64,000 nucleotides of DNA from Sphingopyxis terrae subsp. terrae NBRC 15098 (GTDB lineage Bacteria > Pseudomonadota > Alphaproteobacteria > Sphingomonadales > Sphingomonadaceae). The notes under the pieces were generated by a model. That model was given only the letters and a program-made list of their open reading frames with translations. It had not been told where the DNA came from and searched no databases. Shown one piece after another: positions 1 to 8,175 of this stretch. Positions within the stretch are counted from its first letter, which is position 1, and every line of letters starts with the position of its first letter. The DNA lies in contig NZ_CP013342.1 in assembly GCF_001610975.1 (NCBI RefSeq), positions 2,613,001 through 2,677,000 of the forward strand, written 5' to 3'. Made by a program: the position numbers and the translations under genes.

Positions 1-21
1 GCGTCCGCTTGATCTGGCGGA

Positions 22-1362
22 TCAGCCCGCCTTCGCGACCCGCCAGATAATCCCGCCGGTATCGTCGGCGACCAGCGCGCTGCCGTCCTTGGCGACCTTG
101 ACATCGGCCGGGCGGCCGCGGGTCGTCTTGCCGTCCTTGGCGACAAACTGGTCGAGCAGGGTGACGGGCAGGGCGTCGAGCGGCTTGCCATTGTCGCCGA
201 ACTTGACGAACACGACGTCATATCCCGACACCGGATCGCGGTTCCACGACCCGTGCAGCGCGATCAGCGCGCCGTTTGCCCAGCGGTCGCCAAGGTCCAG
301 ACCGTTGGTGAAGGTCATGCCCAGCGGCGCGACATGGGCGCCCAGCGCATATTGCGGCCGCTTGACATATTGCCGCCGGTCCTCGGCTTCGGGGGCAACC
401 CGCGGATCGGTGAAACCGCCCCAATAATACCAGGGCCAGCCGAAGAAATCGCCCTCGTCGACGTCGGTGAGATAGTCGGGAACGAGATCCGACCCCAGCA
501 TGTCGCGTTCGTTGACCACGGTCCACAGCGTGTTGCTGCCCGGATAGAAGGCCAAGCCCACGGGATTGCGGATACCGGCGGCATAGGTGCGCATATATTT
601 ATTCTCGGGCCGCACCTCCAGAATACGGGCGCGGCGGACCTCGTTGCCCATGCCCTTTTCGCCGATGTTCGAATCGGCGCCGACGCCGATGTAGAGCCAC
701 CCGTTGGGCGCCGCGACCAGGCTCTTCGTCCAGTGGCGGTTGGTGCCCTGGGCGGGCAGATCGACGATCTTGGTCGGCTTGCCGGCCATCGCCGTTGCGC
801 CCTCGACGAACGGAAAGGCGAGCAGCGCGTCGGTGTCGGCGACGTAGAGCGTCTTTCCGACCAGCGCCATGCCGTAAGGCGAGTTCAGTCCGGTGATATA
901 GGCGGTCTTCACTTCCGCCTTGCCGTCGCCATTGGCGTCGCGGAGCAGGGTGATGCGATTGGCCGACGGGCCGCCGGCGCCGGCCTTGCCCATCAGTGAC
1001 TTCATCACCTTGCCTTCGATGCCGCTGTCCTTTCGCGGGGGGCTCTGCGCCTCGGCGACCAGTACATCGCCATTGGGCAGCACGAGCATCGAACGCGGAT
1101 GGTCAAGCCCTTCGGCAAAGCGCGCGACGGTCAATCCCTCCGCGGCCCGAGGCGCTTCGCCGGCCGGCCAGCCCGTGGCTTCGAGCACCTTCATCGTCGG
1201 AAATTGTTCGGGGCGCTGCGATGCCATCACCGGCACCCGGCCGCTGAGTTCGGCAGTCGAAAAGCGCGCAATGTCGGGACGTGACGCGACGTAAAAGGCG
1301 ATCCCGCCCGCAACGATCAACACGACAAGGGCGATGGCGACATATTTCAGGATCTTGCGCAT
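22..1362 (-). CDS. PQQ-dependent sugar dehydrogenase-like protein, membrane anchored
   Basis: This 446-residue protein belongs to the soluble glucose/L-sorbosone dehydrogenase beta-propeller family, whose members oxidise sugars or aldoses with PQQ in the periplasm. Residues about 7-25 form one hydrophobic N-terminal segment, so it is probably an inner-membrane-anchored periplasmic enzyme. Propeller repeats rich in G, W and D follow; family-like segments include NGDVLVAEAQ, GIRNPVGLAFYPGS, DEGDFFGWPWYYWGG and HGSWNRDPVSGYDVVF near the C-terminus. The length suits the family. The natural substrate cannot be read from the sequence. The gene is monocistronic and faces away from the small gene downstream of its start. 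Confidence 0.85.
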   Translation of the reverse strand: MRKILKYVAIALVVLIVAGGIAFYVASRPDIARFSTAELSGRVPVMASQRPEQFPTMKVLEATGWPAGEAPRAAEGLTVARFAEGLDHPRSMLVLPNGDVLVAEAQSPPRKDSGIEGKVMKSLMGKAGAGGPSANRITLLRDANGDGKAEVKTAYITGLNSPYGMALVGKTLYVADTDALLAFPFVEGATAMAGKPTKIVDLPAQGTNRHWTKSLVAAPNGWLYIGVGADSNIGEKGMGNEVRRARILEVRPENKYMRTYAAGIRNPVGLAFYPGSNTLWTVVNERDMLGSDLVPDYLTDVDEGDFFGWPWYYWGGFTDPRVAPEAEDRRQYVKRPQYALGAHVAPLGMTFTNGLDLGDRWANGALIALHGSWNRDPVSGYDVVFVKFGDNGKPLDALPVTLLDQFVAKDGKTTRGRPADVKVAKDGSALVADDTGGIIWRVAKAG

Positions 1363-1532
1363 GCCCCCTGCTTACACGCGCAGTGCCGCGCGGCAAAGAG
1401 GCGAAAGGCGAAGGCTATGGTTAAGCGCCAAGCCGCTTGCATTAACCTTACCCGATTGTTCATCACGGTTGGGAACGGCGCGGTCAGGCGTGCGCGCTAG
1501 GGGGGTGTTTCGAGGCAACGGACGGGGACTCC

Positions 1533-1748
1533 ATGCAGCTTCCAGCACCATTTCTTGCCGACCGCGGTGCGGTCGACGACGCGTATGCGCTGATGACCGA
1601 GCATGGCGAGGAAGCCGGCTTCGCTGCGGCCGCGCGCGCCGAACAATATCGGGTGCTCGGCAATCATGTCCATTTCGCGCGCTGGCGGCAGATCGAGCGG
1701 CTGATCACCTATCTGTCGATCGATGCCGCGCTCGATACGGTGCACTGA
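1533..1748 (+). CDS. small hypothetical protein (71 aa)
   Basis: This is a short acidic, alanine-rich protein with no membrane segment and no motif I recognise. The reading frame starts with ATG 16 bases after an A/G-rich stretch and ends three bases before the convergent argC stop. It has the amino-acid balance of a real protein (MQLPAPFLADRGAVDDAY at the start, one compact helical-looking body), and codon third positions are G/C rich like its neighbours. Function unknown. Confidence 0.6.
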   Translation: MQLPAPFLADRGAVDDAYALMTEHGEEAGFAAAARAEQYRVLGNHVHFARWRQIERLITYLSIDAALDTVH

Positions 1749-1751
1749 CGC

Positions 1752-2675
1752 CTAAAGCCGCAGCCCCGCCGTTTCGGGCAGGCCCGCCATGATGTTGAGG
1801 TTCTGCACGCAAGCGCCGCTCGCGCCCTTACCCAGATTGTCGAGCCGCGCGACGAGCCGCGCCTGGCTGCCGTCGGCATTGGCGAAGACGAACAATGCGA
1901 TGCGATCGTCGCCCTGGTCCGATGCGCGCAGCAGCATTTCGCCGTCCGCGGGGGCGTCGCCCATCACGACGATCGGGCTTGCCGCATAATAGTCGGCGAG
2001 CGCCGCGCGGAGTTCATCGACCGGCGCGGCGCCGGACATCGCGCCAAGCGGCAAAGGCACCTCGACCACCATGCCGCGATGCGCCGGCACGACAGCGGGG
2101 GAGAATAGCGGGGCGACCGTCAGCCCGCAGCGCGCCTGCATTTCGGGTACATGCTTGTGTCCCAGCGACAGCGCATAGCCGCGCCAGGCAATGTCGGGGT
2201 CGGCCTTGAAGCGCTCGATGAGGCTTTTGCCGCCGCCCGAATAGCCGCTGACGGCGTTGCAGCTATAGGGCCAGTCGGCGGGGAGGAGGCCATCGCGGAC
2301 CAAGGGGGCGAGGAGCGCGATGAAGCCGGTCGAATAGCAGCCGGGGTTGCTCACGCGCATCGCTTCGGCCACCGCACCATGGCCGACGACCTCCGGAAAG
2401 CCATAGACCCAGCCGGGCGTGACGCGGTGCGCGGTCGACGCGTCGATGACGCGCGTGCGGCCATTGTCGATCATCGCCACCGCTTCGCGCGCCGCATCGT
2501 CGGGCAGGCAGAGGATGACGAAATCGGCGGCGTTCAGAGCTTCGCGCCGCGCGCCCGCATCCTTGCGCCGCGCCTCGTCGAGCTGGAGTAGTGAAAATTC
2601 CTGGCGCCCGGCCAGCCGGTCGGCGATTTCAAGCCCGGTGGTGCCGGCGGCACCATCGATAAACACGCTCGTCAT
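1752..2675 (-). CDS. argC: N-acetyl-gamma-glutamyl-phosphate reductase
   Basis: ArgC reduces N-acetylglutamyl-phosphate to the semialdehyde with NADPH, the third step of arginine synthesis. At 307 residues this is the short (type 2) form of the enzyme. The N-terminus has the dinucleotide fold (FIDGAAGTTGLEIADRL). The catalytic cysteine lies in NPGCYSTG near residue 115, and the family histidine in LGHKHVPEM. The gene starts four bases downstream of the NlpC/P60 stop codon on the same strand, so the two are probably cotranscribed. Confidence 0.95.
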   Translation of the reverse strand: MTSVFIDGAAGTTGLEIADRLAGRQEFSLLQLDEARRKDAGARREALNAADFVILCLPDDAAREAVAMIDNGRTRVIDASTAHRVTPGWVYGFPEVVGHGAVAEAMRVSNPGCYSTGFIALLAPLVRDGLLPADWPYSCNAVSGYSGGGKSLIERFKADPDIAWRGYALSLGHKHVPEMQARCGLTVAPLFSPAVVPAHRGMVVEVPLPLGAMSGAAPVDELRAALADYYAASPIVVMGDAPADGEMLLRASDQGDDRIALFVFANADGSQARLVARLDNLGKGASGACVQNLNIMAGLPETAGLRL

Positions 2676-2678
2676 GGC

Positions 2679-3623
2679 TCAACGCGGCCGCTTGCAGCCG
2701 GTGACGGCTGGTTCATGCCCCTTGGCGGCCGACCGCGCCACGACATCGGCGAGCGGCTCGGCCTGGACCGCCATCCAGCGGCGGCTCGAGTGGATGATCG
2801 TGTCGGCGTCGGCCATGATCCCGACATGACCGGGAAAGAAGACGAGGTCGCCGCGCCGCAAATCGCCCTGCGCTACATCCTTGTCGGCGCCGAGCGCAGA
2901 GAGTTGCAGGTCACTGTCGCGCGGAAGCTGCACCCCCGCCGCCGCCCAGGCGAGCTGGACGAGACCCGAGCAATCGATGCCCCGCTTTGTGCGACCGCCG
3001 AACAGATAGGGCGCCCCGATCATCGCTTCGGCGACCGCCGCGGCATCGGCAACCTGGCTGTCTGCATCGACCAGCGCGCCGAGCGGGAGGTAGCCGTGCG
3101 CGGTAGCGAGCCACTCGCCGGCAATTTCGCCCATCACGAGCGCGCCCATCGGCAGCACCGCTGAACCGCCGCTCGCGGCATCGGGGGCGGAGTGGAAGAT
3201 TGCCTCGGTCGCGGCGACGCGGTGCGTCGGCGCAATCGGCGCGCCGAGCGCATCGGCGGCGAGATAGCCGACATAATGATCGGCTAGACTATAACCCCAG
3301 GCCCAGCCCCCGGTCAGGTCGAGCAGCGCGAAACCCTCGCCATAGAGCAATTCGCTCGTCTGTTCGGCATCGGGCGACGGCGTGCCGCGCAGTACGGCGG
3401 CGGGCAGGATGCTGCTCATCATCATCGGCGCCGCATAATGCGGTGCGAAATACTTGCCGGCGACCGCGATGTCGGCAAGGTCGGGACGGATCGCGACGAT
3501 GCGCGGATCATAGCTTTGCGAGGTGCCTGCGAGCCCGAAGCGGTCGCGGCCCGCGCCCGCAACGCCGGGGCGCCCCATCCGCACGCGATTGGTCGCTAGA
3601 TTGTCACCACTGTCAGCGTTCAC
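2679..3623 (-). CDS. NlpC/P60 family cell-wall hydrolase
   Basis: This 314-residue protein ends in an NlpC/P60 cysteine-peptidase domain, which usually cuts D-glutamyl to diamino-acid bonds in peptidoglycan stem peptides. The catalytic Cys is in GIDCSGLVQ (about residue 216), followed by the family GDLVFFPGHVGIM segment with the catalytic His and then IIHSS. The region before it (about residues 80-190) reads as two SH3-like segments (LLDLTGGWAWGYSLADHYVGY). There is no clear signal peptide at the annotated start. It sits three bases upstream of argC. Confidence 0.9.
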   Translation of the reverse strand: MNADSGDNLATNRVRMGRPGVAGAGRDRFGLAGTSQSYDPRIVAIRPDLADIAVAGKYFAPHYAAPMMMSSILPAAVLRGTPSPDAEQTSELLYGEGFALLDLTGGWAWGYSLADHYVGYLAADALGAPIAPTHRVAATEAIFHSAPDAASGGSAVLPMGALVMGEIAGEWLATAHGYLPLGALVDADSQVADAAAVAEAMIGAPYLFGGRTKRGIDCSGLVQLAWAAAGVQLPRDSDLQLSALGADKDVAQGDLRRGDLVFFPGHVGIMADADTIIHSSRRWMAVQAEPLADVVARSAAKGHEPAVTGCKRPR

Positions 3624-3707
3624 TGGCTATCCTGTTTTCCGGTCGATCCGCCCACCGCGGACAATCGCGCGCCATTAGCGCAGCGCGCGGCGTTTTATCA
3701 AGGATGT

Positions 3708-5114
3708 TCAACCTTTGGCGCGCCGGTCATAGCGCGCCTGCAACATCGCCCAGGCTGCGCGCAGCCCCAGCGCCGCGCCACCCTTCGGCCGCCCGGGCTT
3801 TGCAGAAGGTCGCCACGCGAAGGTGTCGAAATGCGCCCAGGCGGCGCCGTCGGGCACGAAGCGCTTGAGAAACAAGGCCGCCGTGATCGAACCGGCAAAC
3901 GACGAGGAACCGGCATTGCCAAGATCGGCGATATCGGTTTCGAGCAGATCGGCGTAGCCGTCCCACAGCGGCATGCGCCAGACGGGATCGTCGCGATCGA
4001 TACCGCCGGCAAGCAGATCGTCGGCGAGTGCATCGTCATTGGCATAGAGCGCGGGCAGGTCGGGGCCGAGTGCGACCCGCGCCGCGCCGGTCAGCGTCGC
4101 GAAATCGACAAGCAGTTCGGGCGCTTCCTCACCCGCCTTGGTCAGCGCGTCGCCGAGCACCAGGCGGCCCTCCGCATCGGTGTTGCCGATTTCGATCGTC
4201 AGCCCCTTGCGGCTCTTCAGCACATCGCCGGGCCGGAAGGCATCGCCCGAGATGGCGTTTTCGGCCGCGGCGACCAGACAGTGGAGGCGCACCGGCAGGC
4301 CACTTTCCATAATGAGCTGCGCCAGGGCGAGCACATGCGCAGCGCCGCCCATATCCTTTTTCATCAACCGCATGCCCGATGCAGGTTTGATGTCGAGCCC
4401 GCCGCTGTCGAAGCTGATCCCCTTGCCGACCAGCGCAACGCGCGGGTGATCCGCCTTGCCCCAATGAATTTCGATCAGCCGCGGCGCATGATGCTTTGCC
4501 GCGGCGCGCCCGACGGCATGAATCATCGGATATCCCTGTTCGAGCGCTTCGCCCTTGGTTACGGTCAGCTTGCCGCCATGCGCCTTGGCGATCCGTTCGG
4601 CCACCTTTTCAAGCTCGGCGGGCCCCATGTCGGCACCAGGCGTGTTGACCAGATCACGGACGAGCGCGGTCGCGCGCATTTCGGCCACCATCGGCGCGAT
4701 TGCGCCGACATCGGCGGTCAAAAGCACGCGCGGGCCGCTGCCTGCCTCTTCCTTGCTGCGATAGGCATCGAAGCGATACTGACCGCTCATCCAGCCGAAC
4801 AGCGCCTTGCCGGGCTGGCGTCCGTCGAGCCGGTAGCGCCCCTCGGGCAAGAGGGGCGCCAGCTTGGCGAGGCACCAGGCCGACAGATTGTCGACATTGG
4901 CGACCGCAGTGACGACCGACCAGCTTTCGGCGTCGTCGCCCGGCAGGATAGCATGGGCGTAACCATCGGGCGTGTAACGGACGGCGGCGAGCGCGGCGCG
5001 TTCGCGCGCGCTGCGGCTCTTCAGCCAGTCGTCATAGCTCTTCTTGTCGACAAGGTGGATCGTGCGCGCATCCTGCCCCTTGTCGGGCTGGATCAGGTCG
5101 GAATAATCGGTCAT
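3708..5114 (-). CDS. M17 leucyl aminopeptidase family protein
   Basis: This cytoplasmic metallo-aminopeptidase of 468 residues removes N-terminal residues from peptides using two divalent metals. The M17 core is intact: GKGISFDSGGLDIK carries the metal-binding Asp, KDMGGAAHVLAL the catalytic Lys/Asp region, and NTDAEGRLVLGDAL is the family signature with Asp and Glu metal ligands. The N-terminal domain (about residues 1-160) is divergent, as is common in the PepB-like branch. Length is normal. The start is the ATG at 5114; the divergent lipoprotein gene begins 56 bases away. Confidence 0.92.
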   Translation of the reverse strand: MTDYSDLIQPDKGQDARTIHLVDKKSYDDWLKSRSARERAALAAVRYTPDGYAHAILPGDDAESWSVVTAVANVDNLSAWCLAKLAPLLPEGRYRLDGRQPGKALFGWMSGQYRFDAYRSKEEAGSGPRVLLTADVGAIAPMVAEMRATALVRDLVNTPGADMGPAELEKVAERIAKAHGGKLTVTKGEALEQGYPMIHAVGRAAAKHHAPRLIEIHWGKADHPRVALVGKGISFDSGGLDIKPASGMRLMKKDMGGAAHVLALAQLIMESGLPVRLHCLVAAAENAISGDAFRPGDVLKSRKGLTIEIGNTDAEGRLVLGDALTKAGEEAPELLVDFATLTGAARVALGPDLPALYANDDALADDLLAGGIDRDDPVWRMPLWDGYADLLETDIADLGNAGSSSFAGSITAALFLKRFVPDGAAWAHFDTFAWRPSAKPGRPKGGAALGLRAAWAMLQARYDRRAKG

Positions 5115-5170
5115 GCAAATTCTGCTAGGCTTCCCCGGAAACTTTGTCGATTCCCCGCGTTGGAGCTGTC

Positions 5171-5995
5171 ATGACAAGCAAAAGCCTTCCGATCGTCCTG
5201 ATCGCCGCCACCCTGTGTTCCGCCTGCTCGAAGGAGCCCGAACCGACCCCGGCCGAAAAGGTCGCGGCGGCGTCGGTTCCGGGCGCGCCGCCGGGCGCCG
5301 CCGACGATGTGGCGGCGAAGGCTGCGACCGCCTCGGACGTCAAGGAAAGCAGCGACCTCATCGAATTCGCTTATAGCTATCCGCGCGAAGCCGCCGCGAT
5401 TCCGGACCTTGCGAAATGGCTCGACAACGATCGCGCCAAGAAGCGCGAGGCGCTGATCGACGATGCGACGCGCGACCGCGACGCGGCGAAGAAGGAGGGC
5501 TTTCCCTATCACGCGCACAGCCATTTGCAGGCGTGGGAGCGGGTCACGAACACGCCGCGCTTCCTGAGCCTGTCGAGCGATATTTCGACCTATACCGGCG
5601 GCGCGCACGGCATGACGAGTTTCGACACGCTGATCTGGGACCGCAACCGCGCGATCCGACTGAAGCCGCTCGACCTGTTTACCAGCGGCGAAGCGTTCGA
5701 CGCGGCGATCCGCAAGCCTTTCTGCGATGCGATCGTGCGCGCCAAGGCCGCGCGCGGCATTGCGCCTTCAGACGATCCCGACGGCATCTTCGAAAAATGT
5801 CCCGCCGCTTCGACTCAGACGGTGTGGCTCGGATCGTCGGACGGCAAATATCTCGACCGGCTGACGATCGGCATCGCGCCCTATGAGATCGGCCCCTATG
5901 CCGAGGGCAATTACAAGATCAACGTCCCCGTGACCGGCGCGCTGGTGAAGGTGGTGAAGCCCGAGTATCAGCGCGATTTTCTGCCGCTGAACTGA
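5171..5995 (+). CDS. DUF3298/RsiV-like domain lipoprotein
   Basis: This is a 274-residue exported protein. The first 19 residues form a signal peptide ending in SAC, where the Cys is the likely lipidation site; the box is slightly off consensus because position -3 is Cys. A low-complexity Pro/Ala linker follows, then an RsiV/PdaC-like domain with the diagnostic segment YTGGAHGMTSFDTLIWD and LKPLDLF. I chose the ATG at 5171 over an in-frame TTG at 5144 because the signal peptide begins at MTSKSLPIV. Such domains bind sugar polymers or act in envelope sensing; the ligand here is unknown. Confidence 0.8.
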   Translation: MTSKSLPIVLIAATLCSACSKEPEPTPAEKVAAASVPGAPPGAADDVAAKAATASDVKESSDLIEFAYSYPREAAAIPDLAKWLDNDRAKKREALIDDATRDRDAAKKEGFPYHAHSHLQAWERVTNTPRFLSLSSDISTYTGGAHGMTSFDTLIWDRNRAIRLKPLDLFTSGEAFDAAIRKPFCDAIVRAKAARGIAPSDDPDGIFEKCPAASTQTVWLGSSDGKYLDRLTIGIAPYEIGPYAEGNYKINVPVTGALVKVVKPEYQRDFLPLN

Positions 5996-6045
5996 AACCG
6001 CCGGTCACGCGTTTGTCGGACGAGGGGGCAGGCAGGAGACATGTG

Positions 6046-6228
6046 ATGCCAGCCAAGTCCAAGGCCCAGCAAAAGGCCGCCGGCGCCGCGCTGAGCGCGA
6101 AGCGCGGCGATACGCCGAAATCGGAGCTTCGGGGTGCGTCGAAGGAGATGTACGATTCGATGAGCGAAAAGGAACTCGAAGACTTTGCGTCGGGATCGAC
6201 CAAAGGGAAGCCGGATCACGTCGATTAG
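6046..6228 (+). CDS. DUF3008 family small protein
   Basis: This 60-residue, strongly charged protein starts MPAKSKAQQKAAGAAL and contains the family stretches KSELRGASKEMYDSMSEKEL and DFASGSTKGKPDHVD. DUF3008 proteins are short, widespread in alphaproteobacteria and of unknown function. The start at 6046 is preceded by a good ribosome binding site (AGGAGAC, about 6034-6040), which decides it over an upstream in-frame alternative at 6013. No membrane segment or metal motif is seen. Confidence 0.85.
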   Translation: MPAKSKAQQKAAGAALSAKRGDTPKSELRGASKEMYDSMSEKELEDFASGSTKGKPDHVD

Positions 6229-6326
6229 AAGGCGCTCAAGGGGGTTCTGGAAGCGGCCGACGGCGGCTTTGGGGTCAGGAGGCGGACGCTGTCACTTCCT
6301 CAAGGTGGCGCTGTATGGTCCTTCTT

Positions 6327-6404
6327 TCGTCATCCCGGACTTGATCCGGGATCCATTCACGCAGCGTCGAAACAATGGATCCCGGATCAAGTCCGGGATG
6401 ACGA
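6327..6404. repeat. palindromic intergenic repeat (family A)
   Basis: A perfect 31-base inverted repeat has arms at 6327-6357 and 6374-6404 around a 16-base loop. The core of each arm reads TCCCGGACTTGATCCGGGA, itself a palindrome. This is a well-known type of dispersed repeat in sphingomonad and other alphaproteobacterial genomes. It lies between DUF3008 and the convergent monooxygenase gene and could also act as a bidirectional transcription stop. Confidence 0.9.
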
Positions 6405-6468
6405 TGAAGAAGGTGACTGCAACCGGTCGCCACCAATCCTTTGATATGGCGAAAACCGAACCCGCCGA

Positions 6469-7998
6469 TTACTCCGCGGCTTCGAGGGCCGGGGCCGATG
6501 CCTCCTTCGATACCGACGCCGCCTTGCCGAACTTGAGCACGCCGTCATCGACCGGGCCGGTGCGCATGTCGATGCGGTCCTGGACATAATTCTGGCTGAG
6601 CCGCCACGGCAGCTTGTCGGCATTTTTGGGCATGATGTGGAGCGCGCGCTGGATATAGCCTGACGAGAAGTCGAAGATATTCTCTTCGGTCAGGCTCGTC
6701 GGATCGGCGAGCAGCGGCGTCGCGACCGTCGTGCCGGTATCGCGCATATGGTTGAGGACGCGGCAGACATATTCGGACACGATGTCGGCGCGCAGCGTCC
6801 AGCTGGCGTTGAGATAGCCGAAGACGACCGAGAAATTCGGCACGTTCGAGAACATGCACGCCTTGTAATAGAAATGCTCGTTCCACGCGACCGGCTCGCC
6901 ATCGACGCGGACGGGGATTTTGCCCGCGACCGCGAGCTTGAGGCCGGTGGCGGTAATGATGACGTCGGCGTCGAGATGCTGACCCGATTTGAGAAGGATG
7001 CCGGTCTTGTCGAAGCGTTCGATATGATCGGTGACGACGGAGGCCTTGCCCGCCTTCATCGCTTCGAAAAAGTCGGCATCGGGGACGAGGCAGAGCCGCT
7101 GGTCCCACGGATTATAGGGCGGGGTGAAGGCGACCGGATCGTAACGGTCGCCGAGCGCCTGCTTCAGCTTCTTGGTCAGGAAGTCCGCAACCTTTTCCGG
7201 CTTTTCGCGCGCGCGGCGGAAAACGATGTCCTGCAGGCGGATATTCTTGAAGCGCGTCAGCCGGTAGGCGGTCTTTTCGGGCAGGATCTTGCGCAGGAAA
7301 TTGGCGAATCCGTCCTTTGCCGGACGGATGGCATACCAAGTCGGCGTGCGTTGCAGCATCGTCACATGCGCGGCCTTGTCCGCCATTGACGGGACGATCG
7401 TCACCGCGGTGGCGCCCGATCCGATGACGACGACCTTCTTGCCCGAATAGTCGAAATCCTTCGGCCAGAATTGCGGGTGGATGATTTGCCCCGCAAAATC
7501 CTCGCGCCCCGTGAAATTGGCGTCGAACGGCTCGTCATAATCATAATAGCCCGAGCCGAGGTAGAGCCAGCGCGCGGTCGTCGTGCTGACCGCGCCCTTG
7601 TCGTCCTCCATCGTCACCGTCCAGCGCGCGGCGGCGCTGTCCCAGTCGGCGCCGACAACCTTGTTGTTGAAGCGGATATGCTCGCGGATGCCGCGCTCGT
7701 CGACGATGCGGTTGAGATATTCGAGGATCGAAGGGCCGTCGGCGATCGACTTTTCGTGCCGCCACGGTTCGAAGACGAAACCCAGCGTGTGCATGTCGCT
7801 GTCCGACCGGATGCCGGGGTAGCGGAACAGATCCCAGGTGCCGCCCAGATTGGCCCGCCGTTCGACCAGCGCGAAGCTGCGGCCGGGACTGTGCATCTGG
7901 AGATGCGCGGCCATGCCGATGCCCGAAAGGCCGGCGCCGACGATCAGAACGTCCTGATCCACGGGGCTGTCCATGCCTGCCATCATTTCGTCTCCCAT
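6469..7998 (-). CDS. flavin-containing (Baeyer-Villiger type) monooxygenase
   Basis: This 509-residue FAD- and NADPH-dependent monooxygenase has an FAD Rossmann motif at residues about 18-23 (VGAGLSGIG). It carries the Baeyer-Villiger fingerprint FAGQIIHPQFWP near residue 170 and the NADPH Rossmann motif in VVVIGSGATAV shortly after. The family typically inserts oxygen next to a ketone or hydroxylates heteroatoms; the substrate is not predictable. The gene stands alone, with a repeat beyond its 3' end and the phosphate locus diverging from its 5' end. The start could be MGDEM or the downstream MMAGM; the difference is a few residues. Confidence 0.9.
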   Translation of the reverse strand: MGDEMMAGMDSPVDQDVLIVGAGLSGIGMAAHLQMHSPGRSFALVERRANLGGTWDLFRYPGIRSDSDMHTLGFVFEPWRHEKSIADGPSILEYLNRIVDERGIREHIRFNNKVVGADWDSAAARWTVTMEDDKGAVSTTTARWLYLGSGYYDYDEPFDANFTGREDFAGQIIHPQFWPKDFDYSGKKVVVIGSGATAVTIVPSMADKAAHVTMLQRTPTWYAIRPAKDGFANFLRKILPEKTAYRLTRFKNIRLQDIVFRRAREKPEKVADFLTKKLKQALGDRYDPVAFTPPYNPWDQRLCLVPDADFFEAMKAGKASVVTDHIERFDKTGILLKSGQHLDADVIITATGLKLAVAGKIPVRVDGEPVAWNEHFYYKACMFSNVPNFSVVFGYLNASWTLRADIVSEYVCRVLNHMRDTGTTVATPLLADPTSLTEENIFDFSSGYIQRALHIMPKNADKLPWRLSQNYVQDRIDMRTGPVDDGVLKFGKAASVSKEASAPALEAAE

Positions 7999-8091
7999 TT
8001 GTCTTTAAGGTCGCAGCTTACGCACAGCGTTGCATTTTGCAATCGAATTGACGTTTACGGAAAGGGCATCGCGGCCAATGCGCCATTGCCG

Positions 8092-8120
8092 CTGTCACAA
8101 TATTGTCATAGGGGCGTCAC
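8092..8120 (+). promoter_or_regulatory. PHO-box-like operator (three 7-mers on an 11-base period)
   Basis: The sequence reads CTGTCAC, four bases, TTGTCAT, four bases, GCGTCAC. The first 18 bases (8092-8109) match the PhoB box layout of two CTGTCAT-like direct repeats separated by four bases, and the third unit continues the same 11-base spacing. It sits 56 bases upstream of the Nudix-DUF47 start, in front of a phosphate transporter. That PhoB binds here is inferred from sequence and context. Confidence 0.7.
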
Positions 8121-8175
8121 CGAATGGCAATGAAACACCGCGGCTCCGGCGGTAGTTTAGGATTTCGGCCGGTTT

